NCBI RefSeq assembly: GCF_003062295.1
Contig: NZ_PYCN01000035.1
Location: forward strand, 1 to 52,719
DNA from: Bradyrhizobium algeriense
GTDB lineage: Bacteria; Pseudomonadota; Alphaproteobacteria; Rhizobiales; Xanthobacteraceae
Direction: 5' to 3'
DNA: 52,719 nucleotides
The notes below the pieces were generated by a model. It was not told the origin of the DNA and did not search any database. It saw only the letters and a list, made by a program, of their open reading frames with translations. The position numbers and the translations under genes were made by a program. Below, piece after piece: positions 24,791 to 34,272 of this stretch (position 1 is its first letter; each line of letters opens with the position of its first letter).

Positions 24791-26941
24791 TTAGTTGGTC
24801 GGCTCTGCCGCCAGGGCCGTTTTGAAGGCAGCGACATATTCGTCACGAGCCGATTTGTACCGGGCACTGGCGTTGATCCCGCCCCGGCGGGCCATCATTT
24901 CGGGCGTATAGGTCGGCGACAGGCTCCTGGATGTCGCAGCGGCGATGGCCGCCTCGGACTTTCGGCCGGCGCTGTGAAGAGCGGCCGCCCGCATTCCGTG
25001 AATGCGGGAGACGGTGGGGTTGCCGCTGATGGCGAGGTCGAGATATGTGATCGCCCGCTCCGGATATCCGGCCATGAGCGCCGTTTCGCCGGCGATATAG
25101 GCAGTCTCAGCCGAGGCTATGTCCGGCAGCAGATAGTTCGTTACCCCTTCCATTTGCGCGTAGGCATCCTCAAACCGGCCCAGAAACAGCTTGATATGTG
25201 CGGCCTGGGCGGCGGCATTCCAGTGGGTCCGATCCAGCAGAAAGGCGCGTTCGAATTCGAGGCCGGCCTGCTCGAACCTGCCTTGCAGCTTGTTGATCAT
25301 GCCCATGCTGAAGGCTACTTCGGCCAGGTTGGGGGCCTGCTCTCGCGCACGAAGCAAAAGGCTGTTGGCGCGCTCGATATCCTGCGCGCGCGCCTGGCTC
25401 TGTTCGCGCGCGACCTTCAGGATGTAGTGATCCGATAGTCCGAGGAGGCCATAGAGCTGGTTTGGATCCTGCTTGAGGACTTCTTCAAACAACGCGACTT
25501 CAGATGTATCTGCGTTACCCACCCGTGTCCGAATTCGGGCAGCTTCGGCCCGCCATAGCAGCGCCGGGATCGAGTCGGCTGCGGTATCGGATAATGTCTT
25601 GGCGCGGTGTAGCGTAATTTCGGCGTAGACATACCGATAGAACTGGCGTGCAAATCTGACCGATGCGGACTCCGTTGCGGTTATGGACAGTGGCCCGGCC
25701 CAGACGCTGACGCCGGTTGTCGCGTCAAACAAGTTGATATCTGCCTGGATCTCGGCCTGAGATTCCTTGAGCCTGGTCTGCACCACATAGCGTGCACGGT
25801 GGGAGCGTCCGAGGCTAATTGGATCGCGGGGCAAGGTACCGCCCTGCACGGCAACGATCGAAAGGCGATTATTGCGTGCAAAGGCAAGAACCGTCTCCGC
25901 CTCAAGACCGGCGGTTTGGACCTCCGGCAAGTTGCGGCCTCCTGCGGTTTCAAATGGCAGGACAACGACCGAGACCCGGCCGGAGTTTTCACCAACATAA
26001 GAGATCGGATCCGTGGAGCTGTTCCATGATCGATAGCCGATCGATGTACCTACAGCCAAGGCTGCGACGATAAGGGCCGCGACGGCGTATTTGTATGTTC
26101 GGCCGGCTGCCGAAGCGCCGGGCCCCGGCAGCACGGGAAGCGGGGCCGGATCCGGAATTTCACCGGACGGTTCGTTGATGCTCTCAGGCGCCGATGCCTT
26201 TTTTCGCCGAAGCTGTTCGATCAACTCTTGCGTCGCCGCCTCAGGGCGAACGCCCAGTTCTTCCCGAAGAAGAATCCGGAATGTCTCATACCGCTGCATG
26301 GCGGACGCCCGTCCTGAGGCTGCAGCTTCTTGCGCGATGACAAGGCGCTGAGTTTCCTCTCTCAACGGGTCGATTTCCACCAACCGATTGGCGACCGATA
26401 AAGCTTCGGCGGGTTCCCCGCGTTCGGCCAACATGCGGACCAAGCGGTCGAAAACCGCGATTGCAATCTCCCTGGTTCGCAAACGCTCATTGGCCAGCCA
26501 GTCATCAAACTCGGCCTCGCCGATTTCTGCCTCGCTGCCAAAGTCGCCCCGATACGAATCGGCAATTCGCCGGATTTCCGAAGCTTCAGACGCCGAACGC
26601 CAGTCCGCCAGCGCCGCCCGATCGATGGCCAACAGGGACGTGTCGAGCCCTACGGTCGAATCGTCGAACGCAATGATGTCGGTAGCCCCCGAAGCAGCGC
26701 CTCGCCGGAAGTTGCTCAGGAGTTGTCGCAGGCTTTGACGCGCTTGCTCCTCTCCGCTTCTGCTCCATAATAGCGACGCCAGCTTTCGGCGGCTTTCGCT
26801 GAAGTTGGGCGCCGCGGAAAGATAGACGAGCAGGGCGCGCATCTTGGCGGACTGAAGTGGAATGGGCTCGCCGGTTTCCTCTGCAGCAAGCTCTATCGAC
26901 CCTAGCACCCTCAATTGAAATCGTGCGGTCGATGTTTTCAT
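24791..26941 (-). CDS. membrane-anchored BTAD/TPR transcriptional regulator
   Basis: A roughly 716-residue regulator. Residues 1-100 form an OmpR-like winged helix (FQLRVLGSIEL, then KMRALLVYLSAAP). About 105-245 are the bacterial transcriptional activation domain seen in SARP proteins. A Pro-rich linker leads to one transmembrane segment at about 284-303 (YAVAALIVAALAVGT). The C-terminal 400 residues hold a TolB-like region (VVVLPFETAGG) and several TPR repeats that should lie in the periplasm. This gives a CadC-like one-component layout. ATG 26941 has AAGG upstream; ATGs at 26959 and 27031 are also in frame, but the intervening DNA is AT-rich and promoter-like. Targets may be the neighbouring PEPxxWA genes. 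Confidence 0.82.
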   Translation of the reverse strand: MKTSTARFQLRVLGSIELAAEETGEPIPLQSAKMRALLVYLSAAPNFSESRRKLASLLWSRSGEEQARQSLRQLLSNFRRGAASGATDIIAFDDSTVGLDTSLLAIDRAALADWRSASEASEIRRIADSYRGDFGSEAEIGEAEFDDWLANERLRTREIAIAVFDRLVRMLAERGEPAEALSVANRLVEIDPLREETQRLVIAQEAAASGRASAMQRYETFRILLREELGVRPEAATQELIEQLRRKKASAPESINEPSGEIPDPAPLPVLPGPGASAAGRTYKYAVAALIVAALAVGTSIGYRSWNSSTDPISYVGENSGRVSVVVLPFETAGGRNLPEVQTAGLEAETVLAFARNNRLSIVAVQGGTLPRDPISLGRSHRARYVVQTRLKESQAEIQADINLFDATTGVSVWAGPLSITATESASVRFARQFYRYVYAEITLHRAKTLSDTAADSIPALLWRAEAARIRTRVGNADTSEVALFEEVLKQDPNQLYGLLGLSDHYILKVAREQSQARAQDIERANSLLLRAREQAPNLAEVAFSMGMINKLQGRFEQAGLEFERAFLLDRTHWNAAAQAAHIKLFLGRFEDAYAQMEGVTNYLLPDIASAETAYIAGETALMAGYPERAITYLDLAISGNPTVSRIHGMRAAALHSAGRKSEAAIAAATSRSLSPTYTPEMMARRGGINASARYKSARDEYVAAFKTALAAEPTN

Positions 26942-27352
26942 TTCGCCTTGTGTCGTCATGGATAACGATGGGCTATGCTGTTCAATTCCAATAAAAAAGC
27001 TTTCGTCAGAGCAGGGGCTCTTTTCCGCCATGAACAATTCATGCAGCGGATGTTTACAAGACGTGTCGCCCTAAACCGGGCTAAATGAATTTTGTTGGAA
27101 TGCCGTCAGCCCAATTCCTCCAATAGCTTGGATAGTATGTTCTACCGCCGTGCGGTCGACAACGTGAAATTTGTCTCCTGACCGGTCTGAGCCAGCCTCA
27201 ATGGGGCCGCTCGGTGCGACGCCGCCGCGGCCTGTCTATAAAGGCCCGGAGTGGGTTCACCATAACCCAACCGGGAATCTCAGGATTTCGGAGTGGCCAC
27301 TCAGCGCCCCGGATAACGATGCAAGGAGATGGATTCCTGAGGGCTGGTCGCC
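26942..27352. other. 411-base intergenic region upstream of the BTAD regulator
   Basis: It should contain the promoter of the BTAD regulator. The part next to the gene is unusually AT-rich for this window. A perfect 12-bp palindrome GAGTGGCCACTC lies at 27291-27302, close to the end of the MAPEG gene, and an imperfect GGGTT / AACCC pair is at about 27253-27269. No gene is supported here. Confidence 0.4.
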
Positions 27353-27763
27353 TCAAACCACCCTGAAGATCGCGAGCGCCAGCGCGGCTTGCGCCAGGAA
27401 GCCGACGGTAAAGGCCAGCGTGCGGAACACCGGCAGGCCCAGCGTGTAGACGATCAGGTGCGCGACACGCGACCAGAAATAGACGGCGCAGGCCAGCACG
27501 GTCCACCTGTCGGAATAGTCGATGGCGTGCAGTATCAAGACCAGCGGCGCGAAGATCACGAGGTTCTCGACCGCGTTGTCATGGGCGAACATCAGCCGGT
27601 TGGCCCAATCGGCGTGCGGCTTGTCGTTGCGCGAGGGATTGGCCATGGCACCGGAAAGGCCGCGCACCTGACAGCGGTTGATGATGTAGGGAATCCACAT
27701 CAGCCCGGTCAAAATCACCGTCAGAGTCAGCCAGAACAATTCGCGCGTGATTGGTTGCGTCAT
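27353..27763 (-). CDS. MAPEG-family membrane protein
   Basis: A 136-residue protein with four hydrophobic segments. The family loop after segment one is present (NPSRNDKPHADWANRLMFAH), then ENLVIFAPLVLILHA and a C-terminal pair. MAPEG proteins in eukaryotes include microsomal glutathione transferases; bacterial members are poorly known and may act on lipids or electrophiles. GGGAGACCG is the ribosome site. It is 69 bases downstream of phaC on the same strand, so they may share a transcript. Confidence 0.85.
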   Translation of the reverse strand: MTQPITRELFWLTLTVILTGLMWIPYIINRCQVRGLSGAMANPSRNDKPHADWANRLMFAHDNAVENLVIFAPLVLILHAIDYSDRWTVLACAVYFWSRVAHLIVYTLGLPVFRTLAFTVGFLAQAALALAIFRVV

Positions 27764-27832
27764 CGGTCTCCCTCAATCGATTTCGATTCCCGGCATGGGA
27801 TATCAGGTTATACCCAACCGCCCGCGGCCGCG

Positions 27833-29638
27833 CTATGCGCGGACCTTGACGTAGCTGCCGGGCGCGTCCTCGATCGGTGGCAACTCCTCGGAGCCGACGG
27901 CGCGCGCGGGCACCTGCTCGGCGTCCAGGCTCTCCAGCCATTGCCGCCAGTCGGGCCACCACGAGCCCTTGTGTTCGGTCGCGTTCTTCATCCAGTCGGC
28001 GAGCGTGATGTCCTTGATGTTGTCGTTGGTCCAGTACTGGTATTTGCCCAATTCCGGCGGGTTCACCACGCCGGCGATATGGCCGGAGCCGGACAGCACA
28101 TATTTGACCGGGCCGCCGAAGAACTGCGAACCGTAGAGAACTGAATCCGCCGGCGCGATGTGGTCCTCCCGCGTCGCGAGATTGTAGATGGGCACCTTGA
28201 CCTTCGACAGGTCGAGCAGCGTGTTGTCGAGCACCATGCTGCCGGAGGAGAGCCGGTTTTCCAGATAGCAGTTGCGCAAGTAATAGGAATGGTTGGCGGC
28301 CGGCATCCGCGTGGCGTCGGAATTCCAGTGCAGCAGGTCGAAGGAGGAGGGCGCCTGTCCCTTCAGATAGTTGCTGACGACATACGACCAGATCAGGTCG
28401 TTGGAGCGCAGCATGTTGAAGGCCATCGCCATCCTGCTGCCTTCGAGCACGCCGGCCGCCTGCATGTCGCGCTCGAGCGCCGAGATCTGGTCTTCATCGA
28501 CGAACACGAGCAAATCGCCGGCATGGGTGAAGTCGACCTGCGCGGCAAAGAATGTCGCCGAGGTGACGCGCTGGCGCCGCTTCTCGGCGAGCCAGGCCAG
28601 CGTCGAGGCAAGCAGGGTGCCGCCGACGCAGTAGCCGACGGTATGGACCTTCATCTCGCCCGTCACCTTTTCGATGATGTCCATCGCGGTGAGCGGGCCT
28701 TCCTTCATGTAGTCGTCGAAGGTTTTCTTGCCGAGTTCCTTGTCGGGGTTGACCCAGGAGATCACGAACACGGTGATTCCCTGGTCGACGCACCATTTGA
28801 TGTAGGATTTTTCCGGCTTGAGATCGAGAATGTAGAACTTGTTGATCCAGGGCGGCACGATCAGGAGCGGCGTGCGCAGCACCGTCTCCGTGGTCGGTGT
28901 GTACTGGATCAGCTGCATCAGCTCGTTCTGGTAGATCACCTTGCCGGGCGTCGTCGCCATGTTGACGCCGACGACAAGGTTCGTCGGGTCGGACTGGCGG
29001 ATACGAAGCGTGCCGCGGCCGGCTTCGATGTCCTCGGTGAGCATCTTCATGCCGCGCACGAGATTGTCGCCGTTCGAGGCCAGCGTCTCGCGCAGCACTT
29101 CGGGATTGGTGAGAATGAAATTCGATGGCGCGATCGCGTTGGTGATCTGCTGAACGTAGAACTCGGCCTTCTTGCGCGTGTGCGGATCGACGCCTTCGGC
29201 GTTCTTCACCAGTTCCTGCGCCCATTGCGCGGTGAGCAGATAGAGCTGCAGCACGAAATCGAAGAACTGGTTCGATCTCCACTCCGGATCCTTGAAACGC
29301 TTGTCGCGCGGCGACGGCTCGATCGCAGGCTTGACCGCTTCGCCCGCCATGCGGCGCGCGGCCTGGCCCCAGAGATCGAGATAGGCCTTGCCCATCCGGG
29401 TCTGCAGGTCTTCGGCGCGTTGCTGGTCCGTCAGCCAGTATTCCGCCACCTTGGTGAAGGTCTTGATGACCTCACCGATCTCGCTGGGCGGCTTGTCCTT
29501 CGGTTCCCCGTCCTCGCGCGGCTTGAGATAGGCCGCGAGCGCCTGACCGCTCGTCTCCATCGCCTTGGCGATGTTCATGGCGAAGGCTTCGGCGTTGAAG
29601 GTCTTCAAACCTTGGGTTTCGGTGTTGACGTCGCTCAT
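27833..29638 (-). CDS. phaC: class I poly(3-hydroxyalkanoate) polymerase
   Basis: A 601-residue PHA synthase that polymerises hydroxyacyl-CoA into carbon-storage granules. The lipase-box-like motif GYCVGG carries the catalytic Cys near residue 337; the Asp and His partners fit the C-terminal region (TREDHIAPADS and GSGHIAGVVN). The long N-terminal domain and length fit class I, which works without PhaE or PhaR subunits. The N-terminus MSDVNTETQGLKTFNAEAFA is likely right though the ribosome site is weak. No phaA, phaB or phasin gene is next to it. Confidence 0.93.
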   Translation of the reverse strand: MSDVNTETQGLKTFNAEAFAMNIAKAMETSGQALAAYLKPREDGEPKDKPPSEIGEVIKTFTKVAEYWLTDQQRAEDLQTRMGKAYLDLWGQAARRMAGEAVKPAIEPSPRDKRFKDPEWRSNQFFDFVLQLYLLTAQWAQELVKNAEGVDPHTRKKAEFYVQQITNAIAPSNFILTNPEVLRETLASNGDNLVRGMKMLTEDIEAGRGTLRIRQSDPTNLVVGVNMATTPGKVIYQNELMQLIQYTPTTETVLRTPLLIVPPWINKFYILDLKPEKSYIKWCVDQGITVFVISWVNPDKELGKKTFDDYMKEGPLTAMDIIEKVTGEMKVHTVGYCVGGTLLASTLAWLAEKRRQRVTSATFFAAQVDFTHAGDLLVFVDEDQISALERDMQAAGVLEGSRMAMAFNMLRSNDLIWSYVVSNYLKGQAPSSFDLLHWNSDATRMPAANHSYYLRNCYLENRLSSGSMVLDNTLLDLSKVKVPIYNLATREDHIAPADSVLYGSQFFGGPVKYVLSGSGHIAGVVNPPELGKYQYWTNDNIKDITLADWMKNATEHKGSWWPDWRQWLESLDAEQVPARAVGSEELPPIEDAPGSYVKVRA

Positions 29639-29931
29639 ATCAAGGACACTATAACTTCATTTCGCGTTCGTCACCGCGTCGATTGACGGCGAGAGGGTTG
29701 GGGTTAACCCTGTTGCACTGCGATAAAGTTTGCGTGTTCACGCATGTTGCACACATTGCAGCCGCACCGATCACATTTGCTCTTTGGGCTTTAATCGTTT
29801 CAGGCGACAATGGTTTGAACGGTTCTAGCGAAATCAACGCAGCGGGACGATTCTGCGTTGCAAAGCTCGTACCAGCGCATAGATGCCATCGCGATGCGGG
29901 GGTGCGCAGGTAGTTGGGGATTTCCGGACGG

Positions 29932-30225
29932 ATGCCGGCAGATCGAACGATAAGGCTGTGGTCGATTGCCGCGCTGTTTGCGTCGGCATTCGCGCTTGGC
30001 GGCTGCTCGACGCAGATCGCGGATATGCCGGCCCTTGGCGTGCCGGCAGACGCGCCCGAGCGTCCGAAGGAAGCCGGTGGCTATCTACCGGTGCATGACC
30101 TGCCGCCGGACCGCAACGAGGAGGCGATCAAGCCGGCCGAACTGGCTAAAATTCAGTCAGATTTGACAGCCGCCCGCGACCGTCAGGCAACGGCTTCCAC
30201 CCCGGCAAAACCAGCCAAGAAGTGA
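29932..30225 (+). CDS. small lipoprotein
   Basis: A 97-residue lipoprotein with signal DRTIRLWSIAALFASAFALG ending in a clear lipobox (LGGC). The mature part is Pro-, Ala- and Lys-rich (PADAPERPKEAGGYLPVHDL), with a helix near KPAELAKIQSDLTAARDRQ. It is likely an outer-membrane-tethered periplasmic protein. The ATG at 29932 is preferred over a TTG at 29914 for the signal length. It resembles small conserved rhizobial lipoproteins of unknown role. The 293 bases before it hold nothing recognised. Confidence 0.75.
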   Translation: MPADRTIRLWSIAALFASAFALGGCSTQIADMPALGVPADAPERPKEAGGYLPVHDLPPDRNEEAIKPAELAKIQSDLTAARDRQATASTPAKPAKK

Positions 30226-30517
30226 GGGGCTCGTCGGTTTGACGCGCTATCCTGGCGCATTCTCCTGGCGCGAACCGGCCAAACCCGGACCAGGTCCGGG
30301 GCTGCTTGAAAACGCCATAAAAACTGGCGCTGCCGGGCTCCCGTGGTAAAAGAACCCAATTCAACCGCATTGCGGGTCCAGAGCTCAGGGATCTCGCGCC
30401 TGAATTCGCTCTAAATCCTTGATTGAGCGCGACTTCTGACCGAAACCCGGTTCCGGTTTCGATAGCCGCGAAGGTTCCGTTCGATTCTGTCCTGCCGGTT
30501 GTCGGAGCAAGGGTCCC

Positions 30518-31738
30518 ATGGAAGATTTTTATCGCATCCGCCGTCTGCCGCCTTACGTGTTCGAGAAGGTCAACCAGGCCAAGGCGGCCGCGCGCAATGC
30601 CGGGGCCGACATCATCGACATGGGCATGGGCAATCCGGACCTGCCGACGCCGCCCCATGTGCTGGAGAAACTGAAGGAGACGCTCGGCAAGCCGCGGACC
30701 GACCGCTACTCGGCCTCACGCGGCATCAACGGCCTGCGCAAGGCGCAAGCCGCCTATTACGGGCGGCGGTTCGGCGTGAAACTCAATCCGGACACCCAGG
30801 TCGTGGCAACCCTCGGCTCGAAGGAAGGTTTTGCCAACGTGGCGCAGGCGATCACCGCGCCCGGCGACGTCGTGCTGTGCCCCAATCCGAGCTATCCTAT
30901 ACATGCCTTCGGCTTCCTGATGGCGGGCGGCGTGATCCGCTCGGTGCCCTCGGAACCGACGCCGCAATTCTTCGAGGCGGTGGAACGCGCGATCATCCAC
31001 TCGATCCCGAAGCCGATCGCGCTGATCGTCTGCTATCCCTCCAATCCGACCGCCTATGTCGCCGACCTCGATTTCTACAGGGATCTGGTGGCGTTCGCGA
31101 AGAAGCACGAGATCTTCATCCTGTCGGATCTGGCCTATGCCGAAGTCTATTTCGACGACGACAATCCGCCGCCCTCGGTGTTGCAGGTTCCCGGCGCGAT
31201 GGACGTCACCGTCGAGTTCACCTCGATGTCGAAGACGTTCTCTATGGCGGGCTGGCGCATGGGCTTTGCCGTCGGCAACGAGCGGATCATCGCGGCGCTG
31301 GCGCGGGTGAAATCCTACCTCGACTACGGCGCGTTCACCCCCATTCAAGTCGCCGCCACCGCCGCGCTGAACGGGCCGGAGGATTGCATCAAGGAAATGC
31401 GCGACACCTACCGCAAGCGCCGCGACGCGCTGGTCGAATCGTTTGGCCGGGCGGGCTGGGAGATTCCGCCGCCGCAGGCCTCGATGTTCGCCTGGGCGCC
31501 GCTGCCCAAGACCTTCGAGAGCGTCGGCAGCATGCAGTTCGCGACCCTGATGGTGGAGAAATCCGGCGTGGTGGTCTCGCCCGGCGTCGCCTTCGGCGAG
31601 CATGGCGAGGGCTATGTCCGCATCGCCATGGTGGAAAACGAGCAACGTATCCGCCAGGCGGCCCGCGGGGTGCGACGCTTCCTTGAAAGCGGCATTGAAA
31701 CGTTGCACAACGTGGTTCCTCTCGCCAACCGGCGCTAA
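30518..31738 (+). CDS. PLP-dependent class I/II aminotransferase (AlaC/DapL-like)
   Basis: A 406-residue fold-type I aminotransferase. The PLP Lys lies in SMSKTFSMAGWR; DLAYAEVYFD carries the Asp that binds the pyridine nitrogen, and CYPSNPTAYVA the Asn. The N-terminus EDFYRIRRLPPYVFEKVN is typical of the glutamate-pyruvate AlaC-like or LL-DAP-like class. It stands 27 bases before hom, a neighbour pairing that points to amino-acid synthesis from aspartate or pyruvate. Ribosome site GGAGCAAGGG. Exact substrate cannot be set by eye. Confidence 0.9.
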   Translation: MEDFYRIRRLPPYVFEKVNQAKAAARNAGADIIDMGMGNPDLPTPPHVLEKLKETLGKPRTDRYSASRGINGLRKAQAAYYGRRFGVKLNPDTQVVATLGSKEGFANVAQAITAPGDVVLCPNPSYPIHAFGFLMAGGVIRSVPSEPTPQFFEAVERAIIHSIPKPIALIVCYPSNPTAYVADLDFYRDLVAFAKKHEIFILSDLAYAEVYFDDDNPPPSVLQVPGAMDVTVEFTSMSKTFSMAGWRMGFAVGNERIIAALARVKSYLDYGAFTPIQVAATAALNGPEDCIKEMRDTYRKRRDALVESFGRAGWEIPPPQASMFAWAPLPKTFESVGSMQFATLMVEKSGVVVSPGVAFGEHGEGYVRIAMVENEQRIRQAARGVRRFLESGIETLHNVVPLANRR

Positions 31739-31765
31739 TTCCTTCTATTGCAGGTTCTCTCATTC

Positions 31766-33085
31766 ATGGTCGCACCCCTGAGAGTGGGTATCGCGGGGCT
31801 CGGCACTGTTGGCGCCGAAGTCGTCCGCCTCATCGAAGAGCAGTCGCGGACGCTGTCCGAGCGCAGCGGACGCGGCGTGCGCGTCGTGGCCGTCACCGCG
31901 CGTTCGAAGGCGAAAAAGCGCTCGCTCGACTTGCGCGGCATCGACTGGGCGAAAAGCCCGCTGGCACTGGCCAATGACCCCAACGTCGATTGCTTCGTCG
32001 AACTGATGGGCGGCTCCGGCGAGCCGGCGCTGTCGGCGATCGAGGCCGCGCTGAAGTCAGGCAAGTCGGTGGTGACCGCCAACAAAGCGCTGATCGCCAA
32101 GCACGGCATCCGGCTGGCGAAGGCTGCGGAGAAGCATGGCGGCGCGCTCAACTACGAGGCCGCCGTTGGCGCGGCCATTCCCGTCATCAAGACCCTTCGC
32201 GAGGGGCTTGCCGGCACCGGTGTCAACCGCGTCTACGGCATCCTCAACGGCACCTGCAATTACATCCTGACCCGGATGGAGCAGGAGGGGCTATCGTTTG
32301 CCGAATGCCTGAAGGACGCACAGCGTCTCGGCTATGCCGAAGCCAATCCGTCGTTCGATGTCGACGGCCACGACACCGCGCAGAAGCTTGCGATCCTGGC
32401 GAGCCTCGCTTTCGGCACCAAGGTGGCGCAGAGCGCGGTCTATGTCGAAGGCATCTCCTCGATCGCGCCGGAAGATCTGCGTGCGGCTGAGGAACTGGGC
32501 TACCGCGTCAAACTGCTTGGCGTGGCGGTGCGGACCGCCAAGGGCATCGAGCAGCGCGTGCATCCGACCATGGTGCCGAAATCATCCTCGATTGCGCAGG
32601 TGATGGGTGTTACAAACGCGGTGACTATCGACGGCGAGGGTATCCCGCCGATCACGCTGGTGGGGCCTGGCGCCGGCGGTGCGGCGACGGCGTCTGCCGT
32701 CGTGGCCGACATCGCCGATGTGGCGCGCGGTATTCGCGCAAGGCCGTTCGGACGTCCCGTGGAGCGGTTGCGCGACACCACCAAGGCGCCGATGGAGCGC
32801 CATGAGGGCGGCTACTACATCCGCTTGATGGCGCGCGATCTTGCCGGCACCGCCGCCACCATCGCCACCCGCCTCGCCGAACAGAAGATTTCACTGGAAT
32901 CGATCGTGCAGCGTCATCCCGAAGGTGTCGACCTGAATGGCGCCACGAAAAAAGCGTCACCGGTTCCGGTCATCCTGATTACCTACGCAACCTCCGAGGA
33001 TGCGGTGTACCGTGCGCTAGAGGCGGTACAGCGCGATAAGGTGATCAGCGGCCGGCCGCAGGTGATACGAATCGAGAAAAACTAG
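31766..33085 (+). CDS. hom: homoserine dehydrogenase
   Basis: A 439-residue enzyme that reduces aspartate semialdehyde to homoserine for threonine and methionine. The NAD(P) motif GLGTVG is at residues 11-16, NGTCNYILTRM and EANPSFDVDGHDTAQKL hold catalytic and substrate residues, and the C-terminal 90 residues form an ACT domain (YYIRLMARDLAGTAATIA) for feedback by an amino acid. ATG 31766 matches the family start; an in-frame codon six codons upstream is not required. It is co-directional with the aminotransferase and glpX. Confidence 0.95.
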   Translation: MVAPLRVGIAGLGTVGAEVVRLIEEQSRTLSERSGRGVRVVAVTARSKAKKRSLDLRGIDWAKSPLALANDPNVDCFVELMGGSGEPALSAIEAALKSGKSVVTANKALIAKHGIRLAKAAEKHGGALNYEAAVGAAIPVIKTLREGLAGTGVNRVYGILNGTCNYILTRMEQEGLSFAECLKDAQRLGYAEANPSFDVDGHDTAQKLAILASLAFGTKVAQSAVYVEGISSIAPEDLRAAEELGYRVKLLGVAVRTAKGIEQRVHPTMVPKSSSIAQVMGVTNAVTIDGEGIPPITLVGPGAGGAATASAVVADIADVARGIRARPFGRPVERLRDTTKAPMERHEGGYYIRLMARDLAGTAATIATRLAEQKISLESIVQRHPEGVDLNGATKKASPVPVILITYATSEDAVYRALEAVQRDKVISGRPQVIRIEKN

Positions 33086-33160
33086 CGCGCGATTTGCATG
33101 AGTTGCGCGTTGAACGATAGATCGGGCCGGGGCCCCGTGCAGGTTTAAAGGAGTAAGCCG

Positions 33161-34162
33161 ATGTCGACCCATATTTCCGTTCCGCCGCAGCTATTGCTCG
33201 AGCGCATTCTCACGCTCGAGATCGTGCGCGTGACGGAGCGCGCGGCTGTTTCGGCGGCGCGGCTGCGCGGCCATGGCCAGGAGAAGGCCGCCGACCAGGC
33301 GGCCGTCGACGCGATGCGTCGCGAACTCAACAAGCTGCCGATCGAAGGCACCGTCGTGATCGGCGAGGGCGAGCGCGACGAGGCGCCGATGCTGTTCATC
33401 GGCGAGAAGGTCGGGCTCAACGCCGGTCCGCAGGTCGATATCGCGGTCGATCCGCTGGAAGGCACCACGCTCTGCGCCAAGAACATGCCGGGTGCGATCG
33501 CGACCATGGCGATGGCCGATGGCGGCACGCTGTTGCACGCGCCCGACGTCTATATGGAGAAGCTCGCGGTCGGCCCGGGCTACACCAAGGGCGTGGTCGA
33601 GCTCGACGCGTCGCCTGCCGACAATGTCCGCCGGCTCGCCAAAGCCAAAGGCGTCGAGCCTGGCGCGATCACGGTGCTGGTACTCGACCGCCCGCGCCAC
33701 GCCGATATCATCGCCAGCATCCGCTCGACCGGCGCCGCGGTGCGGCTGATCACCGACGGCGACGTGGCGGGCGTGATCCATTGTGCCGATCCTGACAACA
33801 CCGGCGTCGACATGTATATCGGCACTGGCGGCGCGCCTGAGGGCGTGCTGGCCGCGGCGGCGCTGCGTTGCATCGGCGGCCAGATGCAATGCCGGCTGAT
33901 CCTCGACAGCGAGGAGAAGCGCGAGCGCGCGCACAAGATGGGTGTGACCGATCCGAAGATGATCTACGGCATCGAGGACATGGTGCGGGGCGACTGTCTG
34001 TTCGCGGCCACCGGCGTCACCACGGGTTCGCTGCTCACGGGCGTCAAATTCCGCAAGGATGATGTGATCGAGACCGAAACGGTGGTGATGCGCTCGGTGA
34101 CCGGCACGGTGCGCTACATCAAGGCCGAGCACCGGCAGTTGGATAAGTTCCATTTGGACTAG
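33161..34162 (+). CDS. glpX: class II fructose-1,6-bisphosphatase
   Basis: A 333-residue GlpX-type phosphatase of gluconeogenesis and, in autotrophs, the Calvin cycle. GEGERDEAPM and DPLEGTTLCAKN are the metal and phosphate motifs; GTGGAPEGVLAAAALRC is also intact. A strong AAAGGAG site lies eight bases before the ATG. It is 75 bases after hom with no terminator, so the three genes from 30518 may be one operon. A family-B palindrome follows the stop codon. Confidence 0.95.
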   Translation: MSTHISVPPQLLLERILTLEIVRVTERAAVSAARLRGHGQEKAADQAAVDAMRRELNKLPIEGTVVIGEGERDEAPMLFIGEKVGLNAGPQVDIAVDPLEGTTLCAKNMPGAIATMAMADGGTLLHAPDVYMEKLAVGPGYTKGVVELDASPADNVRRLAKAKGVEPGAITVLVLDRPRHADIIASIRSTGAAVRLITDGDVAGVIHCADPDNTGVDMYIGTGGAPEGVLAAAALRCIGGQMQCRLILDSEEKRERAHKMGVTDPKMIYGIEDMVRGDCLFAATGVTTGSLLTGVKFRKDDVIETETVVMRSVTGTVRYIKAEHRQLDKFHLD

Positions 34163-34170
34163 CGGCTGCT

Positions 34171-34244
34171 GTCATTCCGGGGCGCGAAGCGAACCCGGAA
34201 TCTCGAGATTCCGGGTTCGATGCTGCGCATCGCCCCGGAATGAC
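34171..34244. repeat. long palindromic repeat, family B copy 2
   Basis: A near-perfect palindrome with ends GTCATTCCGGGGC and GCCCCGGAATGAC and a central ACCCGGAATCTCGAGATTCC core. It begins nine bases after the glpX stop and ends 28 bases before the dehalogenase ATG. Copy 1 is at 19964-20060. The left half has a shorter middle (GCGAAGC) than the right (GATGCTGCGCATC). Confidence 0.9.
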
Positions 34245-34272
34245 GAACAATAAGAACAGGGGAGAGGCTCGC

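Noticed and set aside
28160..29686. 508-codon open frame on the + strand opposite phaC
   Set aside because: Antisense shadow of the PHA synthase gene; no family features.
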